Origin: Pseudoalteromonas sp. A25
GTDB lineage: Bacteria > Pseudomonadota > Gammaproteobacteria > Enterobacterales > Alteromonadaceae
Direction of reading: 5' to 3'
Assembly: GCF_009176705.1 (NCBI RefSeq)
Contig: NZ_AP021846.1
Coordinates: 2,326,001-2,390,000 of the forward strand
Length of the DNA: 64,000 bases
Shown in pieces: positions 34,526 through 43,684 of the stretch. Position numbers and translations under genes: made by a program. Position 1 is the first letter of the stretch. Every line of letters begins with the position of its first letter. The notes beneath the pieces are model-generated. The model worked only from the letters and a program-made list of their open reading frames with translations, did not search any database and was not told the DNA's origin.

Positions 34526-35569
34526 TTAGATTAACTGCGCTAACATTTCTTCGCTATATTCAGTTAACGGCTGTTGATTTTTAACTTTACTCACATAATC
34601 TGGATTAGCAATGAACGGTCTTCCAATCGCTACTAAGTCAAATCTCTTATCATCTAGTGCCTGCGTAGCCGTTTGTGGCGTAAATCCACCCACACCGACC
34701 AGTGTGCCATTGTAGTGCTGGCGCATATAATCTGAAGCACGTCCACCTAAGTGTTCGAATTGCATGCTATCGTCAAAAATCCCAACATGAACAAATGCCA
34801 AATCTTGTAAACTTAGTTTAGCCAGTAAATAGTCAAATACAGCTTTGTCTTTTTGATCAGGCTCCATATTAAAATATGCGCCTGGAGATAGACGCAAGCC
34901 TACTCTTTGTGCACCGATGGCAGCAGAAACAGCCTCTACTACCTCAAGAGCAAAGCGCGACATGTTTTCTGGCGTTTCTCCATATTCATCTGTGCGCTGA
35001 TTTGATGTGTAATGTAAAAATTGGTCAATTAAATACCCATTTGCACCATGTATCTCTACCCCATCAAAACCAGCTTCAATGGCATTTTTTGCAGCTTGTG
35101 CGTAATCATCAACTAATTGCTTAATCTCTGATAATGTTGCTGCCTTGGGAGTTTGATACTGTAAGTCACGCATTCTTGGCACTGTACCTTCAATGCCAAT
35201 AGCCGAAGGCGCAAGCACGTCCCCTTCCCCAAAAAAGAATGGATGCGCAACGCGGCCAACGTGCCATAACTGAGCAAAAATTTTGCCACCCGCATTGTGC
35301 ACAGCACGCGTTACATTTTTCCAGCCATCAATTTGGGCCTGTGTGAATAGGCCTGGCGTATTAGGGTAACCTTGTGCATCGGGACGAATGATCGTTGCTT
35401 CGCTGATGATTAAGCCTGCATCAGCTCTGCGCGCATAATAAGCGACCATTGCTTCTGTTGGCACTAGTTCATCATCTGCCATACAGCGCGTCAGCGGGGC
35501 CATCAAAATACGGTTGTTCAAAGTAATGGTGTCATTGAGTTTAAACTGCTCAAATAATCTAGAAGTCAT
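34526..35569 (-). CDS. Old yellow enzyme family flavin oxidoreductase (NemA-like)
   Basis: Start placed at the ATG at 35569 with GAGGAA upstream, which gives 347 residues; a longer version would read through the operators. The FMN-dependent NADPH oxidoreductase family reduces activated alkenes, nitro-esters and quinones. Motifs: 'LMAPLTRC' near the N-terminus, 'QLWHVGRVAHP' (about 102), 'FDGVEIHGANGYLIDQFL' (about 178) with the active-site His-Gly-Ala-Asn, 'GLRLSPGAYF' and 'VAIGRPFIANPDYV' (about 310). It is divergent from a TetR regulator that probably represses it. Confidence 0.92.
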   Translation of the reverse strand: MTSRLFEQFKLNDTITLNNRILMAPLTRCMADDELVPTEAMVAYYARRADAGLIISEATIIRPDAQGYPNTPGLFTQAQIDGWKNVTRAVHNAGGKIFAQLWHVGRVAHPFFFGEGDVLAPSAIGIEGTVPRMRDLQYQTPKAATLSEIKQLVDDYAQAAKNAIEAGFDGVEIHGANGYLIDQFLHYTSNQRTDEYGETPENMSRFALEVVEAVSAAIGAQRVGLRLSPGAYFNMEPDQKDKAVFDYLLAKLSLQDLAFVHVGIFDDSMQFEHLGGRASDYMRQHYNGTLVGVGGFTPQTATQALDDKRFDLVAIGRPFIANPDYVSKVKNQQPLTEYSEEMLAQLI

Positions 35570-35603
35570 AATTCCTCGCAAGAACGATAGGTGCATGTTA
35601 ATT

Positions 35604-35619
35604 TTGAATGTACATTCAA
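35604..35619. promoter_or_regulatory. Operator 1 for the divergent TetR regulator
   Basis: Perfect 16-bp palindrome TTGAATGTACATTCAA between the divergent oxidoreductase and TetR genes. It matches the second site at 35631-35646 under the consensus TTGAATRWACRTTCAA. Confidence 0.75.
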
Positions 35620-35630
35620 GATACACATAC

Positions 35631-35646
35631 TTGAATAAACGTTCAA
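35631..35646. promoter_or_regulatory. Operator 2 for the divergent TetR regulator
   Basis: TTGAATAAACGTTCAA, 27 bp centre-to-centre from operator 1, on nearly the same face two to three turns away. A further half-site TTGAATAAG starts near 35656. Confidence 0.72.
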
Positions 35647-35713
35647 GAACTATTTTTGAATAAGCAATCAAATTAGGTTAGACTTTTTCTACTCAACCAA
35701 GATATCTCCTAAT

Positions 35714-36295
35714 ATGAGAAGCGCAGAATTCGATAAAGAACATGTTTTACGACAAGCCATGCATACCTTTATGCAATACGGTTACAGTAAAACCAGTATG
35801 CAAAAATTAACCCAATCCACAGGGCTACACCCGGGATCTATCTATTGCGCATTCAAGAATAAAAAGGGTTTACTATTAGCGTCAGTAGAACAATATCAAA
35901 AAGATAAGAATGAGCAATTTACGCAACTATTTGCTCAACACGACAACATCCGCTCTGCCTTAGAGGTTTTTTTGCAAGATATTATTAGGCCATGTACGAG
36001 TCATGAGGCAACTCAGGTATGCTTACTTACACGCACGCTGTCAGAAGTGGATGGACAAGATGAAGAAGTTACTCAAGTGCTCTCAAATAACCTATGCGCA
36101 TTCGAGCAATCACTACAAAATGTATTAACTCAAGCACAGCAAAGTGGTGAAATTAGCTCTGTACCCAGCGCAAAAGAAAGAGCACAGTTTTTGGTCATGG
36201 GCATTTATGGGTTAAGAACTTATGCAAGTACCAGTAATGATGAGCTAGCTCTTATGAGTTTAAGCAAACAGTTACTTGAACACGTTTTGCAATAA
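35714..36295 (+). CDS. TetR-family transcriptional repressor
   Basis: A 193-residue TetR-type regulator. Residues about 8-55 are the HTH domain ('FMQYGYSKTSMQKLTQSTGLHPGSIYCAF'-type pattern, spanning 14-42) and the rest is a ligand-binding helical domain with several Cys (about residues 97, 103 and 134), which may sense electrophiles as in NemR. It is divergent from the oxidoreductase gene, with two matching palindromic operators between, so autoregulation and control of the oxidoreductase are likely. Cys-based sensing is an inference. Confidence 0.88.
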   Translation: MRSAEFDKEHVLRQAMHTFMQYGYSKTSMQKLTQSTGLHPGSIYCAFKNKKGLLLASVEQYQKDKNEQFTQLFAQHDNIRSALEVFLQDIIRPCTSHEATQVCLLTRTLSEVDGQDEEVTQVLSNNLCAFEQSLQNVLTQAQQSGEISSVPSAKERAQFLVMGIYGLRTYASTSNDELALMSLSKQLLEHVLQ

Positions 36296-36456
36296 TACCA
36301 ATTTTATTAATACATTGATCATTCTAGCGAGCTAAATAACTCATTAACTGCGTTAAATATTTCTCATGTAGAATAACTACATAGCGAAATATTTGCCTTG
36401 TTACTAAGCCATTTATCTGTCGCAATATCTGATCACCAATTTAATGCAATTGGTAT
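36295..36456. repeat. Palindromic intergenic element B (MITE/ERIC-like)
   Basis: About 162 bp with terminal inverted repeats ATACCAATT/AATTGGTAT. The inner halves pair over much of their length and meet at the hairpin ATGTAG...CTACAT. It begins inside the tetR stop codon. The region from its core to the right arm (GAAATATTTGCCTTGTTAC) resembles that of element A (GAAAATGCCTTGATAGTGAG). No ORF. Confidence 0.75.
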
Positions 36457-36486
36457 AAAAAACGAAAGGATCTGAGTTTTAGATAC

Positions 36487-36513
36487 AAAAAAAGCGCTTA
36501 TAGCGCTTTTTTT
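36487..36513. terminator. Bidirectional intrinsic terminator near tRNA-Ser
   Basis: 12-bp stem AAAAAAAGCGCT/AGCGCTTTTTTT with a 3-nt loop; A- and T-runs serve both strands. It ends the minus-strand tRNA-Ser transcript and possibly tetR readthrough. Confidence 0.88.
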
Positions 36514-36539
36514 GTTTTACCTACTTTTACCAGGCAACA

Positions 36540-36629
36540 TGGCGGAGAGGGAGGGATTCGAACCCTCGATAGGGGTTAGCCTATACACGAGTTCCAGTCG
36601 TGCGCCTTCAGCCACTCAGCCACCTCTCC
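36540..36629 (-). tRNA. tRNA-Ser (anticodon GGA)
   Basis: 90 nt including an encoded CCA. Acceptor GGAGAGG pairs with CCTCTCC, the anticodon stem CACGA/TCGTG holds the loop CTGGAAC (GGA), there is a long class II variable arm, and the T arm is AGGGTTCGAATCCCT. It reads UCC/UCU. Confidence 0.96.
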
Positions 36630-36724
36630 GTTACACCTAAAGTGCGGGGCTAATACTATGAAAAGCAACGCACTTTAGCAAGTAGTTTTTGGGTTATATC
36701 AATCGGTTGCTCAACTATCGAACA

Positions 36725-37765
36725 CTACTTTTGCAGGCTTGCTGAAAAATCCAGCATACGATTTAAAGAACGCAACGCGCCTTCGCGAAGCGCCATATCA
36801 ACAAACACTTCTTTGCCAGATGGGTCTACAAGCGCTTCTTCTATCGCTTTAAGACCATTCATTGCCATCCATGGGCAGTGAGCACAACTTTTGCAAGTTG
36901 CACCCTCTCCAGCTGTTGGCGCTTCAAAAAACTCTTTCTCTGGGCACAACTGCTGCATTTTATAGAAAATGCCTCTGTCAGTCGCAACAATAAACTTTTG
37001 GTTTTCCATTGTTTGTGCTGCTTTTATAAGCTGACTTGTTGAACCTACTGCATCTGCAAGCTCTACTATCTCTGCAGGTGACTCTGGGTGCACAAGCACA
37101 GCAGCATCTGGATGCAGTGCTTTCATATCTTTTAAGGCTTTGGTTTTAAACTCATCATGTACGATACAAGCACCATTCCACATGATCATATCGGCACCCG
37201 TCTTCTTTTGAATGTAAGAACCTAAGTGTTTATCAGGGCCCCAGATTATCTTGTCGCCCTGATCATCAAGATGTTCCACTATCTCAAGTGCACACGAAGA
37301 GGTGACTATCCAATCTGCTCGAGCTTTGACCGCAGTGGAAGTGTTGGCATATACAACCACTTTTCTATCAGGGTGTTGATCACAAAACGCAGAAAACTCT
37401 TCGATAGGACAACCGACATCAAGTGAACAAGTGGCAGCCAGAGTTGGCATCACCACTGTTTTGTTAGGTGTAAGTATTTTTGCTGTCTCGCCCATAAAGC
37501 GTACACCTGCCACAACAATAATGTCAGCATCGTGTTTGGCGCCAAAACGCGCCATTTCAAGAGAGTCAGCTACACACCCACCCGTCTCTTCTGCCAAAGC
37601 TTGAATTTCTGGATCAGTGTAATAATGTGCAACTAGCACCGCATTCTTTTCTTTTAACAATGATTTGATACGCGCTTTGTACTGTAACTTTTCATCGTCA
37701 GTTAAAGGCGCAGGTTTTGGAGGAAAAATATAATCCTCAGGCATGATTTGTTCAGCTAAACTCAT
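36725..37765 (-). CDS. nadA: Quinolinate synthase A
   Basis: A 4Fe-4S enzyme that condenses iminoaspartate with dihydroxyacetone phosphate to quinolinate in de novo NAD synthesis. Start placed at 37765 ([18 protein letters not shown]; 346 residues, as in E. coli); an ATG at 37792 would add nine residues. Cluster cysteines are in '[11 protein letters not shown]' (about 120), 'SSCALEIV' (about 175) and '[13 protein letters not shown]' (about 300). '[10 protein letters not shown]' and 'HPESPAEI' are substrate-contact blocks. It lies between two tRNA genes; nadB is not in the window. Confidence 0.95.
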   Translation of the reverse strand: MSLAEQIMPEDYIFPPKPAPLTDDEKLQYKARIKSLLKEKNAVLVAHYYTDPEIQALAEETGGCVADSLEMARFGAKHDADIIVVAGVRFMGETAKILTPNKTVVMPTLAATCSLDVGCPIEEFSAFCDQHPDRKVVVYANTSTAVKARADWIVTSSCALEIVEHLDDQGDKIIWGPDKHLGSYIQKKTGADMIMWNGACIVHDEFKTKALKDMKALHPDAAVLVHPESPAEIVELADAVGSTSQLIKAAQTMENQKFIVATDRGIFYKMQQLCPEKEFFEAPTAGEGATCKSCAHCPWMAMNGLKAIEEALVDPSGKEVFVDMALREGALRSLNRMLDFSASLQK

Positions 37766-37898
37766 TTCTCGACCACTGTAGTCACATTGCATAATTACGG
37801 CGAATTATACGTAAACAGGCGCAATAATCCTAGTCAAAGACTGACTAAATGACACGATAAAGAAATTAAAATGAAGTATAAAAGACACAATGAGAGAA

Positions 37899-37974
37899 TG
37901 GTGGGTCATGATGGACTTGAACCATCGACCAATGGATTAAAAGTCCACTGCTCTACCAACTGAGCTAATGACCC
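37899..37974 (-). tRNA. tRNA-Lys (anticodon TTT)
   Basis: 76 nt including encoded CCA. Acceptor GGGTCAT/ATGACCC, D arm GCTCAGTTGGTAGAGC, anticodon loop CTTTTAA (TTT), T arm GATGGTTCAAGTCCATC. Confidence 0.97.
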
Positions 37975-38126
37975 ACTTAGTGCAGCAGTTTGGTTTGAAC
38001 CAATCGCCTGCTGCGGGCGCTTATAATACTTATTTAAAAAATGAGTGCAACTGAAATACGTAGTTTTTTTCAGTTTTTGTGTCTAAGCGCCTAATTTTAA
38101 ACCATTGTGGCAAAAAATCATGCCTT

Positions 38127-38885
38127 TTATATCTTCGCCAGACGTTCTGTGGCTAATTTAGCAGCAGTTGTACTGGGATATTCAGATATCAATGTATTAA
38201 GCATTTGCTTTGCAAGATCGAGCTGTTGTTGCTTTTCATACAATGCACCTAATTTTAGCATTGCATCTGGGCGTTTGTTAGATTCAGGAAACTGCTCAAC
38301 CACTTTTTTAAAGTGCACTAACGCATTCGCATCATCATTTTTAATCGACAATAACTGCCCTAGCCAGTAATGTGCATTAGGGATATACACTGAATTAGGG
38401 AATGTTGTTAAAAAACTCTGAAATTCAGGAATGGCTGCGTCATAACGTTTATCTTGCATGATCAAAGCGACAGCTCGGTCATATGCTTCATTTTCCGACA
38501 AATCATTGCTTAGCGCTTGTGTCGCATCGACAGGGCTAACAATAACAGGCGCTGTAGTGCTTTGTTCATATACCTTAGAAACACGATTTTCTATCTCTTG
38601 GTATAGCTCTCGTTGACGCTGAAGAACTTTTTCAAGCTTATAACTTTGCTCTTCCGTAACCCCTCGAACTTGACTTACTTCATCTTGTAGCAAATTGAGC
38701 TGCTGCTGTAATTCAATTTGCAGTAGGTTGCGCGTCTTCATCATACGCTCTAACTGCGCGATTCGTTGCTCTACTGAACCAGGACTGGGGTTATTTGCAG
38801 CTTCAGAAACAGGCGCGGGAGCAGCCCAAACTTGGGTGCTCCCGCTTAGTAACATTAGAGCTGCCAAAATTGTATTCGGCTTCAT
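38127..38885 (-). CDS. cpoB: Cell division coordinator CpoB (YbgF)
   Basis: A 252-residue periplasmic protein with a signal peptide (to about residue 22, ending VWA-AP). Residues about 35-100 are the trimerising coiled coil and about 125-250 hold TPR repeats ('YDRAVALIMQDKRYDAAIPEF', broken here by position, then 'PNAHYWLGQL' and 'PDAMLKLGALYEKQ'). In E. coli CpoB links the Tol complex with PBP1B during constriction. It is the last gene of the tol-pal cluster, 17 bp after pal. Confidence 0.93.
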   Translation of the reverse strand: MKPNTILAALMLLSGSTQVWAAPAPVSEAANNPSPGSVEQRIAQLERMMKTRNLLQIELQQQLNLLQDEVSQVRGVTEEQSYKLEKVLQRQRELYQEIENRVSKVYEQSTTAPVIVSPVDATQALSNDLSENEAYDRAVALIMQDKRYDAAIPEFQSFLTTFPNSVYIPNAHYWLGQLLSIKNDDANALVHFKKVVEQFPESNKRPDAMLKLGALYEKQQQLDLAKQMLNTLISEYPSTTAAKLATERLAKI

Positions 38886-38902
38886 AATCTCTCTTTACTA
38901 AT

Positions 38903-39439
38903 TTAGTATACAAGCACCGCGCGACGGTTTTTAGCAAAAGCTTCTTCTGTGCGTGATTTTACCATTGGCTTTTCTTCACCATAGCTCACTACAGAGATTT
39001 GGCTTTGAGACACACCTAAGCTCTGTAGGTATTTAGACACTGACTTACCACGGCTCTCGCCTAAAGCAATGTTATACTCTGGCGTACCGCGCTCATCAGC
39101 ATGGCCTTCAATCAGTACCTTAACGCTAGGGTTTTTAACTAAGAAATCAGCGTGCGCTTGTAAAAGCTCTGAGTACTGACTTTGAATCGTAGATTTATCA
39201 AAGTCAAAGTATACGATCTGTTCTTGACGTAATGCTTCGTATTTTTCACGCAACTTTTCTTCTGCTGATTTTTCACGCGAAATGGTGTTCACATCTACCT
39301 GATTATTTGCATCGTTATTGGCAGCTTGATTGCTTTCATTTGCTGCACCTTCATCAACACTTGAAGAAGAGCTACATGCCGCTAGCGTCATTACTGGTAG
39401 AGCCACCAATAGCGCTTTTAAAGTTTTGTTAAGTTGCAT
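38903..39439 (-). CDS. pal: Peptidoglycan-associated lipoprotein Pal
   Basis: A 178-residue outer-membrane lipoprotein: signal peptide with lipobox LAAC (Cys about residue 22), a Ser/Asn-rich linker, and an OmpA-like peptidoglycan-binding domain (about 70-178) with 'YFDFDKSTI', 'IEGHADERGTPEYNIALGE' and 'SYGEEKP'. It binds peptidoglycan and TolB and keeps the outer membrane tethered during division. Order tolB-pal-cpoB is the usual one. Confidence 0.96.
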   Translation of the reverse strand: MQLNKTLKALLVALPVMTLAACSSSSSVDEGAANESNQAANNDANNQVDVNTISREKSAEEKLREKYEALRQEQIVYFDFDKSTIQSQYSELLQAHADFLVKNPSVKVLIEGHADERGTPEYNIALGESRGKSVSKYLQSLGVSQSQISVVSYGEEKPMVKSRTEEAFAKNRRAVLVY

Positions 39440-39480
39440 CGAGTATATTCCTATTTGTAAAATTCAAATCAGCAAAGTTA

Positions 39481-40836
39481 TTATAAAAATGGCGACCAGG
39501 CCGGGGCCTTTACTTGCCCATCTGAAACGGGAAGTCGCGCTTTAAATCGACCATCCATAGACACTAAAGCTAAAACCTGCTTATTGTTATGTAGCGTACT
39601 ATAAATAATCATTGAGCCATTTGGTGCGATACTCGGAGATTCGTCTAAACGTGTTCTCGTCAATACTTGAAACAGCCCTGATCCTAATTCTTTTTTAGCA
39701 ATGTGATATTTGCCAAGCGTTCGGTTCACCATAACAAGCTGCTGCCCGTCGGGTGTTATTGAGCCAGCTAGGTTCATATCACCGTCAAAAGTAATACGTT
39801 TTGACCGACCTGACTGTAAATTTAACTTATATATCTGGGCATTACCACCCCTTTCAGACGTATAGACAATTTCTTTACCATTTGGGTGCCAAGATGGTTC
39901 AGTATCTATGCTACGGTGTTTAGTTAAACGTCTTATCTGTTTGGTTTCTAGGTCCATCACATAAACTTCTGTAGCCCCACCAGCATCTTTTGACAACACA
40001 ATTAACAGTTGCTTACCATCAGGCGAAAACTGCGGTGCTCCATTAATACCAGGAAAACTCGTTAAGATTTCTCTTCTGCCCGTATATAAGTCTTGTAAGA
40101 TGATCTGTGATTGGCGGTTTTCAAAGGTAACATAAGCAAGTTTATTTCCATCAGGTGACCATGCTGGTGACATTAAAGGCTCTTTAGAGCGCAACAATAC
40201 TTGCTCATTGTAACCATCATAATCTGCAACAACCAATTGGTAAGGCTTGTCTTCACCATCACGCACGATCACATAGGCAATTTTTGTACGAAATGCCCCA
40301 CGCTCTCCTGTTAACGCTTCATAAACCACATCACTTATTTGATGTGCATAGCGCCTAAAGCCATCACTGGTAATAATGCTTTGTCTTGCCTCTTGGATGT
40401 GGTCCTGACTTTTCATTAATTGTCCATTCGTCATCATACGAGTTTCACCACCCGTAATTTGCGCGCGGATCACATCAATCAACTCATATTTTACTAAATA
40501 GCGCCCACCGGGTTGTTGCTCTACAGAGCCGACTACTATCGCCTCAACACCTTTGTTTACCCATGCATTGTAATCCACATCTTCATCGCTGGTAGGCAGT
40601 TGCGGCATATCAGCCAAAGCCAGTGGTTTAAACTTACCGCTGCGCATTAAGTCAGCAGCTATCACATCACTTAATTGCGACGGTACTTGGCCAACACCAT
40701 TGTATTGAAATGGCACAATAGCGATTGGGCGTGCACTATCAATGCCCTCTGTAATGACAATTTCAAGCGCAGCATTCGCCACGCCTTGCAAGCCAAAAGC
40801 AACTATGATTAACAAGGTTTTCAGTCGGTTAAACAT
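39481..40836 (-). CDS. tolB: Tol-Pal system periplasmic protein TolB
   Basis: A 451-residue periplasmic protein with a signal peptide (cleavage near residue 22). The N-terminal domain ('[11 protein letters not shown]', about 35-170) is followed by a six-bladed beta-propeller (about 175-450) with repeated '[16 protein letters not shown]', '[16 protein letters not shown]' and '[16 protein letters not shown]' blades. It shuttles between Pal and TolA. It is 9 bp after tolA and 41 bp before pal. Confidence 0.96.
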   Translation of the reverse strand: MFNRLKTLLIIVAFGLQGVANAALEIVITEGIDSARPIAIVPFQYNGVGQVPSQLSDVIAADLMRSGKFKPLALADMPQLPTSDEDVDYNAWVNKGVEAIVVGSVEQQPGGRYLVKYELIDVIRAQITGGETRMMTNGQLMKSQDHIQEARQSIITSDGFRRYAHQISDVVYEALTGERGAFRTKIAYVIVRDGEDKPYQLVVADYDGYNEQVLLRSKEPLMSPAWSPDGNKLAYVTFENRQSQIILQDLYTGRREILTSFPGINGAPQFSPDGKQLLIVLSKDAGGATEVYVMDLETKQIRRLTKHRSIDTEPSWHPNGKEIVYTSERGGNAQIYKLNLQSGRSKRITFDGDMNLAGSITPDGQQLVMVNRTLGKYHIAKKELGSGLFQVLTRTRLDESPSIAPNGSMIIYSTLHNNKQVLALVSMDGRFKARLPVSDGQVKAPAWSPFL

Positions 40837-40845
40837 GAGTTTCCT

Positions 40846-41784
40846 TTATAAATTAGGTTTAATTGTTAAGTTTATATTTTTAAGCTTTTCAAACACATCT
40901 TTCTCTTTAGATACAGGCAACGTGTCCGCCATTCTTACTGCCCTGAGCGCTGCATCACATACAATCTTATCGCCACCAAGAGAAGTGACACTGGTAACTA
41001 GACCGTTGAACGCCAAGCGAATGTTCACACGACATTCTTTGCCACGCATTTTCTCATCCGTTAACAAGTTTTGCTGAATCCGTTGCGTGATCAGCGCTTG
41101 ATATTTCTCAACTTCTGTCAATACCTGCTGCTGACGAATTCTGGCACGTGCGGCTTGCTCTTTTGCTAGTTGCTCCTGTAGCATTTTTTCTTCTAATGCT
41201 TTTTGGCGTGCTCGCTCTGCTTCTTCTGCCTTACGCTTCTCTTCAGCCTCACGGCGTTTGCGCGCCTCTTCAGCTTTTCTAAGTGCATCCTCCTCTGCTT
41301 TGCGTTTTTCAGAGGCTGCTTTAGCTGCTTTTTCTGCTTCTAGCTTCTCTTGCTGTGCTTTTTGTGCTTGTTCACGCTGCTTCTTTTCTATCGCGCGCGC
41401 TTTTTTAGCTTGTGCTTCTGCTTTGCGCTTTTCTTCTTCCTTTGCTAAGCGCTGCTGTTCCAGCTTTTTGATCCTGCGAGCTTCAGCTTCTCGCTCTTTT
41501 CTGGCCTGTACAGCACGACGCTCTAAATCTCGAATACGCTTTTCTTCAGCTTTTTTCTGTGCATCTTCTTTTTGTTTGAGCTCTGCAATTTTTTTCTCTA
41601 CGGCGTTTTGATCAACCGATATGGCCGAGACAACTTTTTCAGAAGGATCGGTTTGTGGCACATTTAGCGTTACTTCCATCACGCTTGGTGTTGGTGTTTT
41701 AAACATTGCACTAGCAAACAAAAATCCACCGATGGCTAAGTGCAAAAGAAATGATTTCAATAACCCACTTTGTAACGAATCCAT
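40846..41784 (-). CDS. tolA: Tol-Pal system protein TolA
   Basis: A 312-residue protein with one N-terminal TM helix (about 10-28), a very long Lys/Ala/Glu-rich helical domain (about 60-215), and a C-terminal domain (about 220-312) with 'RGKECRVNIRLAFNGLVTSV' and 'CDAALRAV', the TolA C fold with its two cysteines. It spans the periplasm and is energised by TolQR. It is shorter than E. coli TolA (421), mainly in the helical domain. Intergenic gaps are 2 bp to tolR and 9 bp to tolB. Confidence 0.94.
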   Translation of the reverse strand: MDSLQSGLLKSFLLHLAIGGFLFASAMFKTPTPSVMEVTLNVPQTDPSEKVVSAISVDQNAVEKKIAELKQKEDAQKKAEEKRIRDLERRAVQARKEREAEARRIKKLEQQRLAKEEEKRKAEAQAKKARAIEKKQREQAQKAQQEKLEAEKAAKAASEKRKAEEDALRKAEEARKRREAEEKRKAEEAERARQKALEEKMLQEQLAKEQAARARIRQQQVLTEVEKYQALITQRIQQNLLTDEKMRGKECRVNIRLAFNGLVTSVTSLGGDKIVCDAALRAVRMADTLPVSKEKDVFEKLKNINLTIKPNL

Positions 41785-41786
41785 GG

Positions 41787-42212
41787 CTATTCCTCAAACG
41801 ATTTCGTCATTAAGCCAACGGATGGCACACCCGCATTTTTCAAAAAGTCCATTAGCAATAAAACTTCTTGATAAGACACTCTCCCTGAACCTTTTATCAT
41901 GACCGGTGTTTCAGGGTTTTGCTGTAGTTTAAGTTTGATGATAGCAGCCACTTCAACCGCATCCATCGGCGCTTCTGGATCGGTACCTACACTGACGTAA
42001 TAGCGGCCTTGTGAGTCTATACTTGCGATGATTGGTGGTGCGTCTTTAGTTTCTACCAAGTCAGACTCTTGCATTTGTGGCAAGTCTACTTTAACCCCAT
42101 GTGTGATAAGTGGTGCTGTGGCCATGAAAATAATCAACAGCACCAACATAACGTCAATATAAGGGACCACATTTATTTCAGCTACTTGACGACGTTTTTT
42201 GCGCACGTACAT
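41787..42212 (-). CDS. tolR: Tol-Pal system protein TolR
   Basis: A 141-residue ExbD/TolR protein: basic N-terminus, TM helix with the proton-path Asp in 'INVVPYIDVMLVLLIIFMAT' (Asp about residue 20), and a periplasmic domain with 'PVMIKGSGRVSYQEVLLLMD'. It forms the proton-driven motor with TolQ, which ends 2 bp before it. Confidence 0.96.
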   Translation of the reverse strand: MYVRKKRRQVAEINVVPYIDVMLVLLIIFMATAPLITHGVKVDLPQMQESDLVETKDAPPIIASIDSQGRYYVSVGTDPEAPMDAVEVAAIIKLKLQQNPETPVMIKGSGRVSYQEVLLLMDFLKNAGVPSVGLMTKSFEE

Positions 42213-42213
42213 G

Positions 42214-42903
42214 TTATTTTGCCTCTACTGAGTTTGTAGCTTGGCGATGAAGGATATTCGAAAATTCCTCCATAAAATTAACATATTGGGTTTCTACAAC
42301 CTCTACCTTTTTAGCAAAACGGTTGTAAGCAATAACAGCAGGAATTGCTGCAAATAAACCCATAGCCGTCGCTATCAAAGCTTCAGCAATACCTGGGGCT
42401 ACCATTTGCAGCGTTGCTTGCTTTACTTCACCAAGCGCGATGAATGCATTCATTATGCCCCAAACTGTACCGAATAACCCTATATAAGGACTAATTGAGC
42501 CAACAGTAGCTAAAAATGATAAACCTGATTCAAGCTTTTCAACTTCTCTGGACAATGCAACACGCATTGACCGGTGAGTGCCTTCAATCACCATACCTGC
42601 TGATGGAGAGCTATTTTTTTTATGGCGGGCAAACTCTTTAAAACCGGCGCTGAACAACGCCTCTAAACCAGATGCAGGTGAGACTTTACTAGTTACTTCA
42701 CTGTATAACTTGCTGAGATCCATCCCAGACCAAAATCTTTTTTCAAATTCCTTTGCTTCATTCACTGCTTTACTAATAATACCTTTACGTTGAAAGATAA
42801 TGGCCCAAGAGGCAATCGACATCCCAACTAGTGTTAGCATTACAAGTTGCACTAACAAACTTGCTTTTAAAATAAGATCAATAAAATTGAGTCCCGATTC
42901 CAC
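42214..42903 (-). CDS. tolQ: Tol-Pal system protein TolQ
   Basis: A 229-residue inner-membrane protein of the MotA/TolQ/ExbB family with TM helices at about 15-35, 135-155 and 170-190. The conserved '[23 protein letters not shown]' (about 132-154) and '[20 protein letters not shown]' segments line the proton channel. It is the first gene of the cluster. The thioesterase gene ybgC that usually precedes tolQ is absent; the 802-bp region upstream carries no gene on this strand. Confidence 0.96.
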   Translation of the reverse strand: MESGLNFIDLILKASLLVQLVMLTLVGMSIASWAIIFQRKGIISKAVNEAKEFEKRFWSGMDLSKLYSEVTSKVSPASGLEALFSAGFKEFARHKKNSSPSAGMVIEGTHRSMRVALSREVEKLESGLSFLATVGSISPYIGLFGTVWGIMNAFIALGEVKQATLQMVAPGIAEALIATAMGLFAAIPAVIAYNRFAKKVEVVETQYVNFMEEFSNILHRQATNSVEAK

Positions 42904-43421
42904 TTTTTTATACTCCTAACGAATGTATCTCGGCTTTTCAACCACAAATCTCTTAATTGACTGTAAGCGGCTATAAAGGTTCAGTTAGTTTACTCACACA
43001 TGTCCGTGCTTACAATCTCATTACCATGAAATACAGCTATTTGGCGACAAAGTGCGCAAAAATATAACAAACCGCTAATTTCATGCTTGTTTTTAACACA
43101 AAAGGATGAGCAGTTTGCATAATCTGTGAGTTTAAGGTGCGTATTTATTACTAGTAACTGCATAAATCTATTGCTTTATGCATAAATAAAGAATAAACCC
43201 TCAAATACAACTTGGTAAGACCAATTAACAACAAATAAACTAATACTCTAAAAAACCAAACAAAAACAAAAAACACTTAAAAAACAACAATTTAAAATTT
43301 TACCAAGAACAAAAATACAGCAAAGAAAAAATAAAGAAACCCTCTTGCTATTAGTTTTTTTTATTTGAAAATTAAATTTTTCTAGTTTGATAGAATTAAT
43401 AAACCCCTTTAATATACATCC
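42904..43421. other. AT-rich intergenic region upstream of tolQ
   Basis: No credible ORF. A 69-codon minus-strand frame at 43248-43457 is composed of biased Phe/Cys/Lys codons in an A/T-rich tract and has no ribosome site. The left part must hold the tolQ promoter; the right end holds the promoter of the small-RNA candidate that follows. Confidence 0.6.
43387..43415 (+). promoter_or_regulatory. Sigma-70-type promoter of the small-RNA candidate
   Basis: -35 TTGATA (43387-43392), spacer exactly 17 nt, -10 TAATAT (43410-43415). No plus-strand CDS lies downstream before the terminator at 43572. Confidence 0.75.
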
Positions 43422-43598
43422 TGTACTGAGCAAGCAGCATGAATCATGCAAACGCACAGTTATAAGTAATATGATTTCTGATTTGTCGTATTACTATTGA
43501 TAGATGTATTTGGGATAAAACCTAAACTCATTTATCAGTTCCCTGGATTACTTCCTTCAACTTGTTGTTTTGCCCGCTATTTTAGCGGGCTTTTTTTT
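43422..43598 (+). ncRNA. Candidate trans-acting small RNA between tolQ and ruvB
   Basis: About 177 nt on the plus strand, while every neighbouring gene is on the minus strand. It starts 7 nt after a good promoter (TTGATA-17-TAATAT) and ends at a strong Rho-independent terminator. An unpaired pyrimidine-rich stretch just before the terminator (CCCTGG, TTACTTCCTTCAACTTG) could pair with ribosome-binding sites, and the U8 tail fits Hfq binding. There is no ORF with a ribosome site. It does not match any sRNA family I could recall in full. Confidence 0.6.
43572..43598 (+). terminator. Rho-independent terminator of the small-RNA candidate
   Basis: 8-bp GC-rich stem GCCCGCTA/TAGCGGGC with a 3-nt loop, followed by eight T on the plus strand. 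On the minus strand it is followed by AAAACAACAAG, so it is not a terminator for the ruv operon. Confidence 0.88.
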
Positions 43599-43684
43599 GT
43601 CAAAAATTTATCACAAGTCTACTGCAACAGTCTTAACGTTCACTGAAAAATCAATAACAATTACAGGGTATGATGGCTTTAAAA

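Noticed and set aside
41258..41611. 117-codon plus-strand ORF inside tolA
   Set aside because: Ser/Ala/Cys/Arg-rich translation is the antisense shadow of the Lys/Ala/Glu helical repeats of TolA.
43248..43457. 69-codon minus-strand ORF in the tolQ-ruvB gap
   Set aside because: Biased Phe/Cys/Lys codons from an A/T-rich tract, no ribosome site, and it overlaps the small-RNA promoter. Not a credible gene.
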